Shown in pieces: positions 1 to 11,261 of a stretch of DNA of 64,000 nucleotides (position 1 is the stretch's first letter; each line of letters begins with the position of its first letter). Source of the DNA: Neofusicoccum parvum (taxonomy: Eukaryota > Ascomycota > Dothideomycetes > Botryosphaeriales > Botryosphaeriaceae); contig CP087219.1 in the NCBI GenBank assembly GCA_020912385.1, positions 930,001 through 994,000 of the forward strand. Reading direction: 5' to 3'. The position numbers were made by a program, and so were the translations under genes. Under the pieces are notes generated by a model, which saw only the letters and a program-made list of their open reading frames with translations, ran no database searches and had not been told where the DNA came from.

Positions 1-3000
1 TCGTGTTTACTCAAGAGAAGGAGCTCTCGACAGCGTCAGCGAGCCTGTGGACTACCTCGAGGGTGCTCTGAGCTGGAGACCGGCAGGTAACATCATTGCC
101 GGAGTTCAACGGCGAGACGATCGCATCGACGTCGTGTTCTTCGAGCGCAACGGACTGCGCCACGGCGAATTCGACCTCCGCCTGACCCCTGACGAGATGA
201 AGACCTGGGGCAGGAATGTCAATCTCGCGTGGAACGCTGACTCTACCGTTCTTGCAGTCTGCTTCAGTGACCGCGTTCAGCTATGGACCATGGGCAACTA
301 CCACTACTACCTAAAGCAAGAAATCAAGTGCACAGAAGAGCAAAGCGCCGTCTCTGTGGTGCAACCCCGGTGGAACCCCGAAAAAGCCCTGAGGCTATCC
401 CTCTCTAGTCCTTGTAATACCGTTACCCACTGCCCTATCTGTAATATTGCTAACGGGCATGCAGATACCTCCAGGAGTCTTGAGTACGTCTTCTCGGTAT
501 CTGGTTCTTCCACCATTCAGCCCAATGACTTCGGGACTGTCGCAGTCATCGATGGCAGTGAGTTCAAATATTTGCGGGGATGTCGTGAACGCTAAGACTC
601 ACCACGCCTTAGAAACTTTGAGAGTGACACCGCTCCGCCTTGCAAACGTCCCGCCGCCGATGGCTCTCCATGAAGTAGTGCTCGAAAGTAACGCAACGGA
701 TGTGGCGATCAACTCCTCTAGCACACTCATTGCGACCCTTCATGATTCCGAAGTATGCATCTACCGCTGCAACATCACCACCAAGACGGCGGAAGATCCT
801 GTGCTTGACACCCGGCATTCCCTAGGGATACTAGCTTCTAAAGCTCGTCAAATTACCTTCCGTGGTGACTCCGATCTATTCGTTCTTCTCGACTCTGAGG
901 ACATTGGTGAAAGTGTACTTTGTCACAAAGTCCTCGACCAGCCAGATTTCACGGTGCTCCCGCTGGCCTCGCCGCAGATATACTCTATCTTTACTTCCGT
1001 TGACTGCAGCATACTGTGCGTTCAGGACGATGACGGGTCAATATCTACTGTTCGTCAAGAGCATCTGGACGGACAGTCATCTGTCTGCAAATTTCCCGTC
1101 AGGCCCGCCTGGGCAGAGATGGTCTCGCATGACGAACATGTAAGCTTACCAGGTCTTCATACAAGGTACTTCTGCTGATAATATACGTTACAGAACATTG
1201 TATTTGGCTTGACAGCGAATGGCACATTGTATGCAAACGGAAGGCTGCTGGTGAAGAACTGCACTTCTGTCAGGGTCACACCCGCACATCTGGTCTTTAC
1301 CACAACACAACATCTTCTCAAGTTCGTGCATCTGGCTTCTGTCGAAGGTTTGCGGGACACAAATCAATAAGATCGAAGGTTGTTGCTGATCTATATCTAG
1401 AACTTGAGATTCCTCCGGATGAGCCAGAGAAGGACGAGCGATGCCGAAGTATTGAACGTGGAGCTCGCCTAGTCTCTGTCATGCCATCTTCCTATTCTGT
1501 TGTTCTGCAGATGCCCAGGGGCAATCTTGAGACCATATTCCCTCGAGCACTGGTCGTCGCAGGCATTCGCAGGAGCATTGCAGATAAGAAGTACAAGAAA
1601 GCATTCATGGCGTGTCGCAACCAGCGAGTCGACATGAACATCCTTCATGATCACATGCCGGAGCAATTCATGACATGCATTCAGCTTTTCCTTGACCAGC
1701 TCAAGAAGTTTACTCATGTGGATCTCTTCCTCTCTCAACTAAGGTAAGAGAAGAGTCTGACTTGTCCGGGAGGTGTGGCTGAATATGCAATAGGAACGAA
1801 GACGTGACGCAGACGATGTATAAGGAAACAGCCAAGAAACCGAACAGCAGTGCGGCTATCAATGGCGCTTCAAACGGAGAATCGGCATTCGATGTATCCA
1901 CTAAAGTCAACCGCATCTGCGATGCCTTCCTCGAGGTCCTCCAAAAACGCACACAAACAAATCTGCAGAACATCGTCACCGCAAACGTCTGCAAAACCCC
2001 TCCAGACCTTGAGGGTGGGTTGAGTGTTGTCGCAAAATTGAGAGAGCAAGATACCAACCTGGCCGAGAGGGCCGCCGAGCACATCTGCTTTCTTGCAGAC
2101 GTCAACCAGCTTTATGACCACGCGTTGGGCATGTACAACCTCGATGTTGCGTTGCTCATCGCACAACAATCCCAGAAAGACCCTAGGGAATATCTTCCAT
2201 ACCTTCAGAGTCTTCAGGAGATGGATCTTCTTCGCCGTCAGTTCACCATCGATGACAACCTCGGCAGGCGGTCGAAAGCAATAGCGCACTTGCACGAGCT
2301 TGATTCTTTCGATGAGCTCAAACAATATGCGGAGAAGCATGAGCTTTACAGCGATGCTATTTCACTGCACAAGTATCAGCCCGAGAGATTGAAGGAGATC
2401 ATGAAGCTCTACGCACAGTATCTCAATGGCCGGAATCGGTTCAGGGAGGCTGGCATTGGTAAGCATTTTACACCACTCCGTGACCATTGAGGATATCTAT
2501 GTTAAAACGTCAGGCAGCATTCGAATATCTCTCCGACTATGCTTCCGCAACGGAAGCTTATCGCGCAGCAAGCATGTGGCGCGAATCACTGGCATCAGCA
2601 ACTGCAGTGCCTTTACCGGAGGCTGAGCTCACAGCCTTGGCCGAAGCCCTTGCTGAAGGGCTGGCCGAGACTAAAGAGTTTTATGCAGCAGCCACAGTAC
2701 AGCTTGACTACCTCAACGATCTCGAGGCAGCCGCACGGACATTCTGCAAGGGCTACTTCTTTGCCGAGGCCATGCGCGTAGTCGGGCTGCGTAGACGCCT
2801 CGAGCTGATCGAATCCATCATTGATCCAGGTCTGGTCGAAGGATCGGCATCAATGACTGAACTGTTGGCAGACTGCAAGGGGCAGATCAACGCACAAGTC
2901 CCACGATTGAGGGAGCTGCGTGTGAAGAAGGCCGAAGATCCATGTAAGTAATCATCGTTAGCATGCACCACTCTGCTGCCAACTACATGGGCGGCAATAG

Positions 3001-3585
3001 GGTAGTGGCTAACCAACGCACAAAGTGGCTTTCTTCGACGGCGTCGAATCCTCAGACATCCCGGACAACGTGTCTGTCGCGCCCACCGACGCCACGACGT
3101 CCGCCGGCACCTTCATGACGCGCTACACCAACCGCACCGGCACGGTCAATACGACGACCACGCGACGAACGTCTAAGAATCGCCGTCGCGAGGAGCGCAA
3201 GCGTGCCCGCGGCAAGAAAGGCTCCGTCTACGAGGAGGAATACCTCGTCAACTCAATCAGCCGCTTGATCGACCGCGTCAACCAGATAAATGAGGAGGTG
3301 CAGCGCCTCGTCGAGGGCTTGATGAGGAGGGGTATGCGCGAGCGGGCCGCCGCTGTGGAGCTGATTATGGAGGAGGTAGTGGCAGCGTGCAGGGGTTGCG
3401 TTGATGAGGTCTTCCAGGTTGAGAAGAAGGAGCCGGTGATGCTGCCGGGTGAGGAGGGTCAGGAGGCCGTCGAGGTGCCCACGGTAGGAGCGGATGGCGT
3501 ATACTGGGATTCTGTCATGGCGGAAAGGAGGAAGAAGGAGCCGCCGGTGGTGAAGAGCTTCGAGAGGCTGTCGTTGGTGGGTTGA
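1..3585 (+). CDS. ELP1: Elongator complex subunit 1 (Elp1/Iki3), 5' end outside the window
   Basis: Scaffold of the Elongator complex, which modifies wobble uridines of cytosolic tRNAs. The frame is open from base 2; the N-terminal part is missing because the window starts inside the gene. Eight exons join in phase: 2-413, 465-557, 613-1139, 1194-1347, 1401-1743, 1794-2458, 2518-2943 and 3026-3585. They give 1059 residues of a family usually near 1300. The seven introns are 50-82 bases, and the first has a GCTAAC branch site. Landmarks are the WD40 segment with 'DDRIDVVFFERNGLRHGEF', then 'PLRLANVPPPMALHE' just after the second intron, a helical TPR-like middle, and the basic tRNA-binding patch 'NRRREERKRARGKKG' near visible residue 925. 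The stop is TGA. The exact acceptor of the sixth intron is the least certain boundary. Confidence 0.95.
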
Positions 3586-5755
3586 GAAAGGGCTGTAGCT
3601 TGTGTGATGAGGATTTGAAGTTGCAAAATGACTAAAGGAAATGCGAGCATTTGGAACCCTTCATCATAACGGTGCTCCTCCTCGTAGACTCACGTGCCGG
3701 GAACTTTCCGTCTGTCCGAATCTGGGTGCGGTTTTAGGGAGAGATAAAGAACGGTGCCCAAATACGGCAAACCTCCAGACGCGACCTTGCGGACGGAGGT
3801 GGCCGCCAGCATGAATACAAGACGCATCTTGGCGGATCATCTAACGTATCGTATGTTTGATTCACGAATGCAGCTCTCCTACCAAAGAACGAAGAGGATG
3901 GCTGCTTCCAACAGCATGTCAGTCGGGAACATGCCAACCTTCTTGTACAAATGTTGAGCAGGATGTATTGTAAGGATTCGTGAACGGTTCAACAGGAAAT
4001 GCCCCGTAGCTGTTCAGTAACAGGCCGCGGTGGAAGGGCGAGTTTGATAGGTAGCACGAGGTAGCCGGTGAATTTGAGCCAATATAGAGCTCGGGCACGC
4101 CGTGTGCTCACTGCTCGTTAATCGAGGTGTCCACATACGGGAGTCGCACAGCACCGCGGTGCCAAGAGACGTGAGCATCATTGAGAATGATCGGATATGG
4201 TTACGGAAGCGCGCGCCTCTCCCGGCAGCTGAAGCGTTGGTCCAACATGAAGCACTCATGATCCCTGCCGCATGCTAGTCAGACAGATCCTTCGGGTGCT
4301 GATGGGTGAGCAAATGCGTGCTGGCCTGTTGCTGCAACACGATGCAAAACTGGCCGCGTACTTATCTATCCTGGTGGGAGGATCAGTCCGATGGCGAGGA
4401 TGCACGGTAGCTGATAAAGCACTTACAAATGGTTCAGTAAGGACAGCAAACTCAAAGGGTGAAACAGTCCAAAACCAACACAGGAGCGTCGGCCCCCTCC
4501 ATAATATCCAAATGGCAGGTGTGACAGCAAACCACATGTCAAGCAGACGCAGGGCGCGACAAGGCCAGGCTCAGCCACAGCGGTACTGCCACGGCGGATG
4601 GCTTCCTCCAAGCAACACCACGCACCCCAGTTCCCGAAGAAGCATAACGGTACGTCGGAGCCCCCACGCCCCAATATCCGTGCACACAGCATCCGACCAG
4701 TGAGGCTGCACAGTGGCCGCAACTTCGAACGTCGCAAAGCGGGCTTTGGTAGACCTTCAGGCATCTGAACCACGGTCCGGAAGCATGCGGAGTAATATAA
4801 AATGAGCAGCACGCCGCCGATGCCCCGCAGGGCTGGCGGGCAGGCGCCGTCGCGGCGCCCGAGTGATGGTGCACTGCTGCTCCCGCTCGAGGGCGGGAGC
4901 GGAGATTAACTGCCACCCAGTGGCGCAAACGCGAAGTCTGGTACGGCTCACGTCGAGTGCGGCAGCGTGTCGTCTGTCGCGGCCGGAGAGCCGCGGCGGG
5001 ACTGGGACCGTGGCAGGCGGCAGGTGGGAGGCGCCAGGAGGGACGAGCCGTTGCAACGCGGCCAGCGGTGAGAAATGAAGTCGCCCTCGCGGCGCTAGCT
5101 TCGCCGCCGGTGCCCAAGTCCACGCTGCACGTTGGGAGCCGTGGCGCGCGCGTGGTCTTGTGCACCGTTGCCGCTGCGCGCTGCCGTTCCATGGTTCGCC
5201 GTGCGTCGCCTGCATGCGCGTCCGGACGGCTGCCACAGCACCGCGACTTCGACTGCCCGATGCGGACGTGCCGGGCGGAGGCCGCGATGGCCGAACGTCT
5301 GTCTGGAGTCGGGCGGCGGCGCCGTGGGTTGGCCGTCGCCGCGAGTGACACCAGCTGCACCTGCCCCTGCCACGCTGCTGTTCTCGTCGTGCCTCCCGCC
5401 CTGTCGAATGGGATCCACCGGAGCCGCTGCCGTCCTCGCGCCGTCCAGTGCGCCGCTCGCCCGTCCGTTCGCATGGTTTTGAGGCAGCAGGGTGGCGGCA
5501 AGTGCATGCTCAAACGTCGCGACCTCTAGTCTCCTCCACCCGGGTCTAGCGTTCGCGGACCCGGAGGGCGGAGGCCGTGAGACGGTGAGTGGCAGCTTTC
5601 GTTTTGGTCGTTCGCGTCGCGTCCTCTAGTCTATGTATGTACAGCAATCCCCGAACGCCGCTTTCCAAAATACACGACGTGGTTGTGATAACTTTTCGCC
5701 TCCAGCTTTGACCCTGGCCCTCCCTGTTCCTTGTTTCCTCTCGGCCACCTCTTCG
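3586..5755. other. Spacer between two converging 3' ends, with a GC-rich block
   Basis: No recognisable gene. About 3590-4790 has ordinary composition and only short frames without family resemblance. About 4795-5530 is strongly GC-rich and holds long Arg/Ala/Pro-rich frames on both strands (such as 4539-5513 minus and 4957-5529 plus), which look like a by-product of composition. Both flanking genes end here, so the GC-rich block is not an obvious promoter for either. Confidence 0.5.
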
Positions 5756-7087
5756 TCACGCCTGCACGCCCTCGTCGGGGACCACGCGGGCCCACTCGTG
5801 GCTCTCCTTGCCGTACATGATGTTGCGCAGCCATGTCTTGACGATGTGAGCGTACTTTCCGGACTCGCCGGCCGCAAGGGGGATATCGATATCCTTGCCT
5901 CTGAAGTGGACCATGCCGACAGGCGCAATGAAGAAGGCGGTCCCCGCAGCGAAAGCCTCCACAAGACGGCCCGTGGCCGCGGACTCGGCGAGCTCGGCCA
6001 TGGTGAACTTGCGCTCGACAATCTCGAGGGCCTCAAGGTTCTCCTCAGCAGCATCCGCGCCTGCCCAGCCGCTGGCCAGACGGGTGCGCGCGAGCTCCAG
6101 CACCGAGCGCCTGGTCACGCCGTCGAGGATGATGCGGTCGTCCAACGGGGCCGTGACCAGCTGCAGCTTGCCGGTTTCAGGGGCCCGCCAGACGACGAAG
6201 AAGTTGCTGGCGCCGGCCTCGGTGACGAGGCACTCGGGACCCAGCAGCCAGAGGATCTGGTCGAACCCGCGGGCCTTCGCCTCGCCCTGCGCGATCAGGC
6301 TGGGGCCGTAGTTGGCGCCCAGCTTGGCGTAGCCAAAGCCACCGGGCCAGGCGCGCACCATGTCGTCGCGGGAGGCCAGCAGCTTGAGCCCGGGCTTGTC
6401 CAGCGAGCCCGTTGGCTTGTCGAGGTTGGGGAAGTTGCAGATGATGACGTACAGCAGGGCACGCTTGGGCACGTTGACGCCCAGGGCCTCGTCGTCGGCG
6501 ATGAAGGTAGGGCGGATGTACAAGAACTGGCCTGCCCGCTCCTTGGGGAGCCACTTGGGGCCGTCGACGGCGCAGAGCTTGGCCACCAGCTTCTCCAGCT
6601 CCGCCGGGTCGAAGGCCGGGAGCGAGATGCGCGAGGCCGAGTTCAGCATGCGGGCGGCATTGCGGTCAGGGCGGAAGAGGCGCAGCTTGCCGTCCCAGCC
6701 ACGGTACAGCTTCATGCCCTCGAAGCACTCGGTCGCGTAGTGCAGACACGAGGCCGTCGGCATCAGCGAGAGTGGGCCGTACGGCCTCAGTTCCGGCGTG
6801 TGCCACCCGTGGTCGGCGGTCCACGACACGGTGACCATGTGGTCGGTGCACACCTTCTGGGCAACAACCTCTGCCGACTCGGGCTCTGGCACGGGCCGGG
6901 GCGCGGTGGTGAAGGTGGTGGTGAGCCGAGAGGCGTCGAGCGGGGCCAGGCGGGCGTCGCCGGAGCCGCTGGAGGGCGGGTGCTCGACGATGTGATGCTC
7001 AATGCCAGCCGCGGTCAGGCCGGAGACGGTGGTGGGGTTGACGGCGGAGGGAGACATGGTGGCGTTCTGCGGTATCGGTGGACGCAA
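5756..7087 (-). CDS. Branched-chain amino acid aminotransferase
   Basis: PLP enzyme that interconverts leucine, isoleucine and valine with their 2-oxo acids, the last step of their synthesis and first of their breakdown. Single exon, 443 residues. Class IV aminotransferase landmarks in order: 'CLHYATECFEGMKLYRG' (about 114-130), 'LYIRPTFIADDEALGV' (about 189-203), the Schiff-base lysine K255 in 'GYAKLGANYGPS', and 'TEAGASNFFVVW', which holds the phosphate-side loop. An in-frame ATG at codon 11 (base 7057) could be the real start. The first 60 residues do not look like a clear mitochondrial presequence, so a cytosolic (Bat2-like) form is possible; that is inference only. A Gcn4/CPC1-like site lies upstream, at 7251. 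Confidence 0.95.
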   Translation of the reverse strand: MRPPIPQNATMSPSAVNPTTVSGLTAAGIEHHIVEHPPSSGSGDARLAPLDASRLTTTFTTAPRPVPEPESAEVVAQKVCTDHMVTVSWTADHGWHTPELRPYGPLSLMPTASCLHYATECFEGMKLYRGWDGKLRLFRPDRNAARMLNSASRISLPAFDPAELEKLVAKLCAVDGPKWLPKERAGQFLYIRPTFIADDEALGVNVPKRALLYVIICNFPNLDKPTGSLDKPGLKLLASRDDMVRAWPGGFGYAKLGANYGPSLIAQGEAKARGFDQILWLLGPECLVTEAGASNFFVVWRAPETGKLQLVTAPLDDRIILDGVTRRSVLELARTRLASGWAGADAAEENLEALEIVERKFTMAELAESAATGRLVEAFAAGTAFFIAPVGMVHFRGKDIDIPLAAGESGKYAHIVKTWLRNIMYGKESHEWARVVPDEGVQA

Positions 7088-8461
7088 GGGCGCGAGGGCA
7101 GCAGCGAAGCGGAGCAGCGGCGGAGCAGACGTCCCGCACGGCCAATTGGACAGTGGGCGGAGGCAGAGGTGGCAGGAGCGGAGGGAGGACGGCGTTCAGA
7201 GGGAGCTTTATACCCACGCAACTGGACTCCACCCGGGGCCAGGGACGATGTGACTCTTATCTGCAGCGCGGCCGGTTAGGGCGAGCGAAGGGCGCGCCCA
7301 GCAGCGATTGACAGACGGCCAGCGACGCCGGTGGACCTGGTGCCGGCAAAGCATGAGCCGGCAGGTGGCCGGCCCATTGTCCCTGTGACTGCGGCGCAAT
7401 GGCGCGCGGCGGCGGTCGAGGATGCAAACTGTGAGCAGAAGCTTCCCCAGCAGGACGCTGCGCCCCTCGCGCGTAGTCGTGGCCGCTGCCGCCGCGCCCG
7501 CTCCGCGCCGCCGACGGCCACCGCTGCTCGGTCCTGCGCCTCCGAGGGAGATGCGACTGCACCTCAAGCCCGCATCTAGCCGAGCCGCTGCCTCCAGTCT
7601 CGCAGTCGGGGCTCTTGCGGCTCAACATGACCATGACCATGGACCCTCGAAGACTTGCCGTGACAGTGACGCACTGCAGTCCCCGGCCCATCCACGGTGC
7701 TGGTTCAACGCTGTGTGCCCTCTCTTCGCCCAGCGTCATCCTGCGTTGTCTCTAGCGTCTCGATGCCTTCGACTGCTCTGCTGGACGGTAGCCTGCGCTC
7801 GATTGAGTAGCCTGGTTTGGCTGAGAGGCGGGCGGGGAATTATTAACACGACTACCAGGAACCACAACCCGTGCTAAATATCCTTGAAGCAAGAAACAGC
7901 GCCAATGGCGGGATCGGACAATGCCCTGGGCAACACTAGCCGACCCCGTCCATCGTGTGAACTGCTTTCGTCGAAACAAGGCGTGTATAGCTACGACTGG
8001 CAGAAAGACTGGAGCTGAACCGCCTGTTTCAGTAGGCCTCGCAGCGCCCAGATGCAGTTTTGCACGTCGCCATGAGCGCTTAGGGCATTTCCTGGCGCCG
8101 GCACTAACCGGTGCAGAGTCAGAAGGACGTGCAATGCGGCATCCCCTATAGCACACCAATTACATGGGTCCCAGCAGTGGATCCAACAGCAAGAGAGATA
8201 GCATGTTTCTCATGCATTTTAAATGAGCCGATCACCCTTCCGTCCTATAAACAAGCTAACTTTTTTTTCCATCCTGAAGGAAACCCCAACTCCGATCCTC
8301 CCCATGCCCCGAGCATAACGTAGAAATGTATAGGCGTCTAGCAGCCCCGTGAATGACAGAGAATATCATGGCCGTTCGTCCCTTGCGAGATGTTGCCGTC
8401 TAAATCTTACTCTTGATCTACACCTCGTGCAACCGTACATGCAGAGTTGTTGACTGCCTGT
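7088..8461. other. Aminotransferase promoter and downstream spacer
   Basis: No supported gene. The first few hundred bases are the aminotransferase promoter. The rest, to the 3' end of the PQ-loop gene, has only short unrelated frames. A TATAAA-like stretch near 8246 is followed by a T run, but no coding region follows it. Confidence 0.5.
7251..7262. promoter_or_regulatory. Gcn4/CPC1-like site overlapping a GATA site
   Basis: TGACTC at 7251-7256 is the core of the Gcn4/CPC1 element. It is followed directly by TTATCT (AGATAA on the minus strand), a GATA-factor site. Both lie 164-175 bases before the aminotransferase start. General amino-acid control of this pathway is established in fungi; use of this particular site is inference. 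Confidence 0.35.
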
Positions 8462-9541
8462 TCATATGGCAGCTGATTGCTGCGACTTGTCGCCGTAGAT
8501 ACGGAATTGGAAGAAGATGGTCGCGTCTTCGACCATGGTCCCCAGGGACCCAATCAGCCACGGCAAATTGGTCAAAAAGTATTCCCTCTCAAGGGAGTGA
8601 AACAGGATCTGAGAAACGTTAACGCGACAGCTTTCATGGCAATGCGCAGGGGACTTACACCCATGCCGTACGTCAGGTTGCCCAGCAAGGACAGCAGGAA
8701 GAACAGCAGCGACAGGCCCTCGCAGGACTGCTCGCGCCAGTTCTTGTAGATTTGAGGGAGACGGGCGCCGAGATAGCAGACGGCGCTGGCGTAGCCCAAA
8801 ACCTGAGCGCCCGGAGCAATGTCCTCGGAGCCAGCACCCGAGTCCACAGGCGTGGGTCTCCAGACTCCTGTAGCATACGCGACAGCCCAACCAACGGCAC
8901 CTGCCAGGCAAACGCCCAAGATGCTCAGGGTGTTCTTCCGCCACTCGCTGGCGCCGTCCTGCTCCTCGGCAATGCCCGCCAGCGAGTCGCGATGGCTCAC
9001 ACTGTCTCTGCGGCGGGACGTGGCGCTGGATCGGCGTCGCGAACCGGGGAGGCCGAGATTGTCGCTGTCACGGCGGCCCAGCAGCGGCTGCTCGGCGCTG
9101 TCTCGCGAGGAGGCCTCCGACACCTTGCGCGCGCGTCGAGCGTTTCGGACGTTGTAGTAGAGGCATTGGGAGATCAGGACCAGATCGGCGAAACAGAAGT
9201 ACACGGCGAGGGCGATCACGGTGGGCACGAGGCCGGCCCAGACGGCGCCGGCGAGGTTGGTGATGTCGCCGATGAACCACACGGCGAGGAAGGTGATGGA
9301 GATGCCATCGGCCGAGCCTTGCTTGTAGTTCTCGACCAGCTGCGGAACCTGGGGCGGGCGCGCGTCAGCAGCAGCATCTTGGGCAGTGCGGAATGGGCGC
9401 GCTCCGCATAAGAATTCGAGGAGCAAGCATCGACATTGCACATACCAAAAGGAAGACCCAAGCGGCAAGCGAAACGGAGCCGAAGACGCCGCTCAGGGCC
9501 TCCTGGGGAGTGAGCAGCGCGTCGAGTATCGTCACGGCCAT
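8462..9541 (-). CDS. PQ-loop vacuolar amino-acid transporter (Ypq/PQLC2 family)
   Basis: Seven-helix PQ-loop protein. Family members export basic amino acids from the vacuole or lysosome. Three exons read on the minus strand: 9541-9446, 9348-8659 and 8608-8462 (310 residues). Intron 1 is 97 bases with a GTATGT donor; intron 2 is 50 bases with GTAAGT. The first PQ-loop forms across intron 1 as 'VPQLVENYKQGSADG' (P34-Q35). The second is 'LPQIYKNWREQSCEGLS' (P230-Q231). A Ser/Arg-rich cytosolic loop of about 60 residues lies between them. The C-terminus has the family signature 'NLPWLIGSLGTMVEDA', which is recovered only when intron 2 is removed. The start is the first ATG of the membrane-anchored frame. 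Confidence 0.9.
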
Positions 9542-10358
9542 TCTGTCGGCACGGGTGGGTTGGAGTTGTGTAATAGGTCGCGTGCTGAGAAATCGGCGGG
9601 CGCGCATTCACCGGCGCGCGGCTCAGGGCTGGTCGACAGACTTTTCCGATGACGCAGCGCCACAAGAGCGCTCTGCATGCAGCGGCCGCCGTCCGACGAG
9701 CGCGCTAGCGGCCCTGTGGCGTGCCAGCTGGGCGGCGCCAGGGCCTCGGGCAGGCCTGGAAGGCCTGCGATCCTCGGGAGAGCGCGCAGCGTCACGCCGA
9801 CGCATCGAGTGCAAAGCCCGGCGCCCGTCGCCCGCCTGCTCCGCGCAGTGTTGGGAGCGCAGCGATCGCTGCCGCGCCAAGGCTGCTGCCGGCCGACAAG
9901 AGCGTGACTGCGAGCGCGGCCGGGCCATCAAGGCGCGCTGTGCGTGTGTGCGCCTGCAGCGCGTTGCCTGGGCCGGCAGCCGTGCTCTATTTTCGGCCTA
10001 GAAGCCAGCCAGCCCTAGTTCCGGCTCGTGTCCACGCTCACGCCCTCTCCTCCTCCGCCCGCACACCACTAATAACTGCTGACCATCCCTTCGTTTGCTG
10101 CGTGCTGTTCTGTCCTTCCGCCCACTCGCGCCTCTCGCTCATCTCCATCGCCTCGCCTTCCATCGCTCTCCACTGCTCCACCGCGCAGCGTTCTGGCCCG
10201 CCGGTCCTGCGAGACATACGCGTAATCCTGGTCACGCTCTCCCTTTTTCGACGCTTGGACGCCCGCCGCCTGCGACCGCGCACAACTCAGCGCTGCGCAT
10301 CACGCATCTGCGCATCCACAACGCCGCCCGCACCCATCGCCCTCTGCCCGCTCCTACC
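9542..10358. other. Divergent promoter, PQ-loop gene and Mid2-like gene
   Basis: About 800 GC-rich bases between two head-to-head genes. Pyrimidine-rich stretches lie at 10030-10220, close to the plus-strand start. Open frames here are short or Arg-rich and unrelated to known families. Confidence 0.5.
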
Positions 10359-11261
10359 ATGAGAGGCTTTTCGGCCCTCGCCCTGGCCCTGTGCCTGCTG
10401 TTCACCCTCGCCGCTGCCAACTTCCCGGTCGACGGGGAGGACTACGCCATGGGCTTCTTCCACCGCCGGCAGGAAGCGTCTGGATCCAACGCGGCGCCCA
10501 GCACGCCCGAGGCAACATCGGCAGCCACGTCCTCGACCCAGGCCACCACCACCGAGGAGCCCACGTCGTCCTCGAGCACCACCGCTTCGGCCCAGGAGAC
10601 CACGCAATCCACCACTACCACCGCCCAGGCTACCTCGGTCCCGACCAGCGCCGATGCCACCACCACCACCACTGCCGCTGACGGCGCTACCACCACCAGC
10701 TCGGCCGCCGGGACGTCGGCTGCCGCTGGCACCACCGCCACGTCGGGTTCTGCCCAGACGGGTTCGTCGGGATCTACCACCCGCACCAGCTCCCAGACGA
10801 CAATCACCTCTGCTCTCGTTGCCAGCTCGACCGAGGCCTTCACCACCACCATTGTGACGGTCACGAACGGCGAGTCTCAGACGCTCACCAGCACGGGCAG
10901 CAGCGTCAAGGTGTCGACGACCGGCTTCGCCACCGTCACCAGCGCCGCGAGCCTGAACACGGGCAGCAGCAGCTCTAGCAGCTCGGGAATGAGCGACAAC
11001 ACCAAGAAGATCATCGGCGGTGTCGTCGGCGGTGTCGGCGGAGCAATTGTGCTCGGTGCTCTTGCCGTCGTTGCATGGCGCATCTGGGGCCGCAAGAAGA
11101 ACCGGGCTGAGGACGACGACGACTACCTGGCCGGCAGCAATGCGCACCAGCCGCTGAACGGCGAGAAGCTCAACAGCAGCTCGCCCAACGACATGTTCAA
11201 CCGCACGCTCGAGAGCCACCACACGCCCGGTGGCCGCGTCAACGCCGCAGCAAACTTCTAA
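10359..11261 (+). CDS. Ser/Thr-rich single-pass membrane protein, Mid2/WSC-like wall sensor
   Basis: 300 residues, one exon. Order of parts: signal peptide (about 1-20, hydrophobic 'ALALALCLLFTLAAA'); a long Ser/Thr/Ala-rich ectodomain (about 36-210), expected to be heavily O-mannosylated; one transmembrane helix (about 217-238, Gly/Val/Ala-rich); then a basic 'RIWGRKKNR' stop-transfer and a polar tail of about 60 residues. This layout matches Mid2-type cell-wall stress sensors, which signal to Rho1/PKC. There is no cysteine-rich WSC domain, and sequence identity to a specific sensor cannot be judged by eye. The frame is open upstream to 10095, but the ATG at 10359 gives a clean signal peptide and is preferred. 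Confidence 0.85.
   Translation: MRGFSALALALCLLFTLAAANFPVDGEDYAMGFFHRRQEASGSNAAPSTPEATSAATSSTQATTTEEPTSSSSTTASAQETTQSTTTTAQATSVPTSADATTTTTAADGATTTSSAAGTSAAAGTTATSGSAQTGSSGSTTRTSSQTTITSALVASSTEAFTTTIVTVTNGESQTLTSTGSSVKVSTTGFATVTSAASLNTGSSSSSSSGMSDNTKKIIGGVVGGVGGAIVLGALAVVAWRIWGRKKNRAEDDDDYLAGSNAHQPLNGEKLNSSSPNDMFNRTLESHHTPGGRVNAAANF

Noticed and set aside
4539..5513. A 324-codon minus-strand frame in the GC-rich island.
   Set aside because: It is Arg/Ala/Thr-rich and overlaps similar frames on the other strand. No domain or signal is seen, so it is treated as a composition artefact.
5633..7279. A 548-codon open frame on the plus strand.
   Set aside because: It is antisense to the branched-chain aminotransferase, whose motifs are unambiguous. 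GC-rich codon use on one strand opens the mirror frame.
10287..11222. A 311-codon minus-strand frame rich in Gly and Arg.
   Set aside because: It is antisense to the Mid2-like protein, which has a signal peptide and TM helix in the sense frame.
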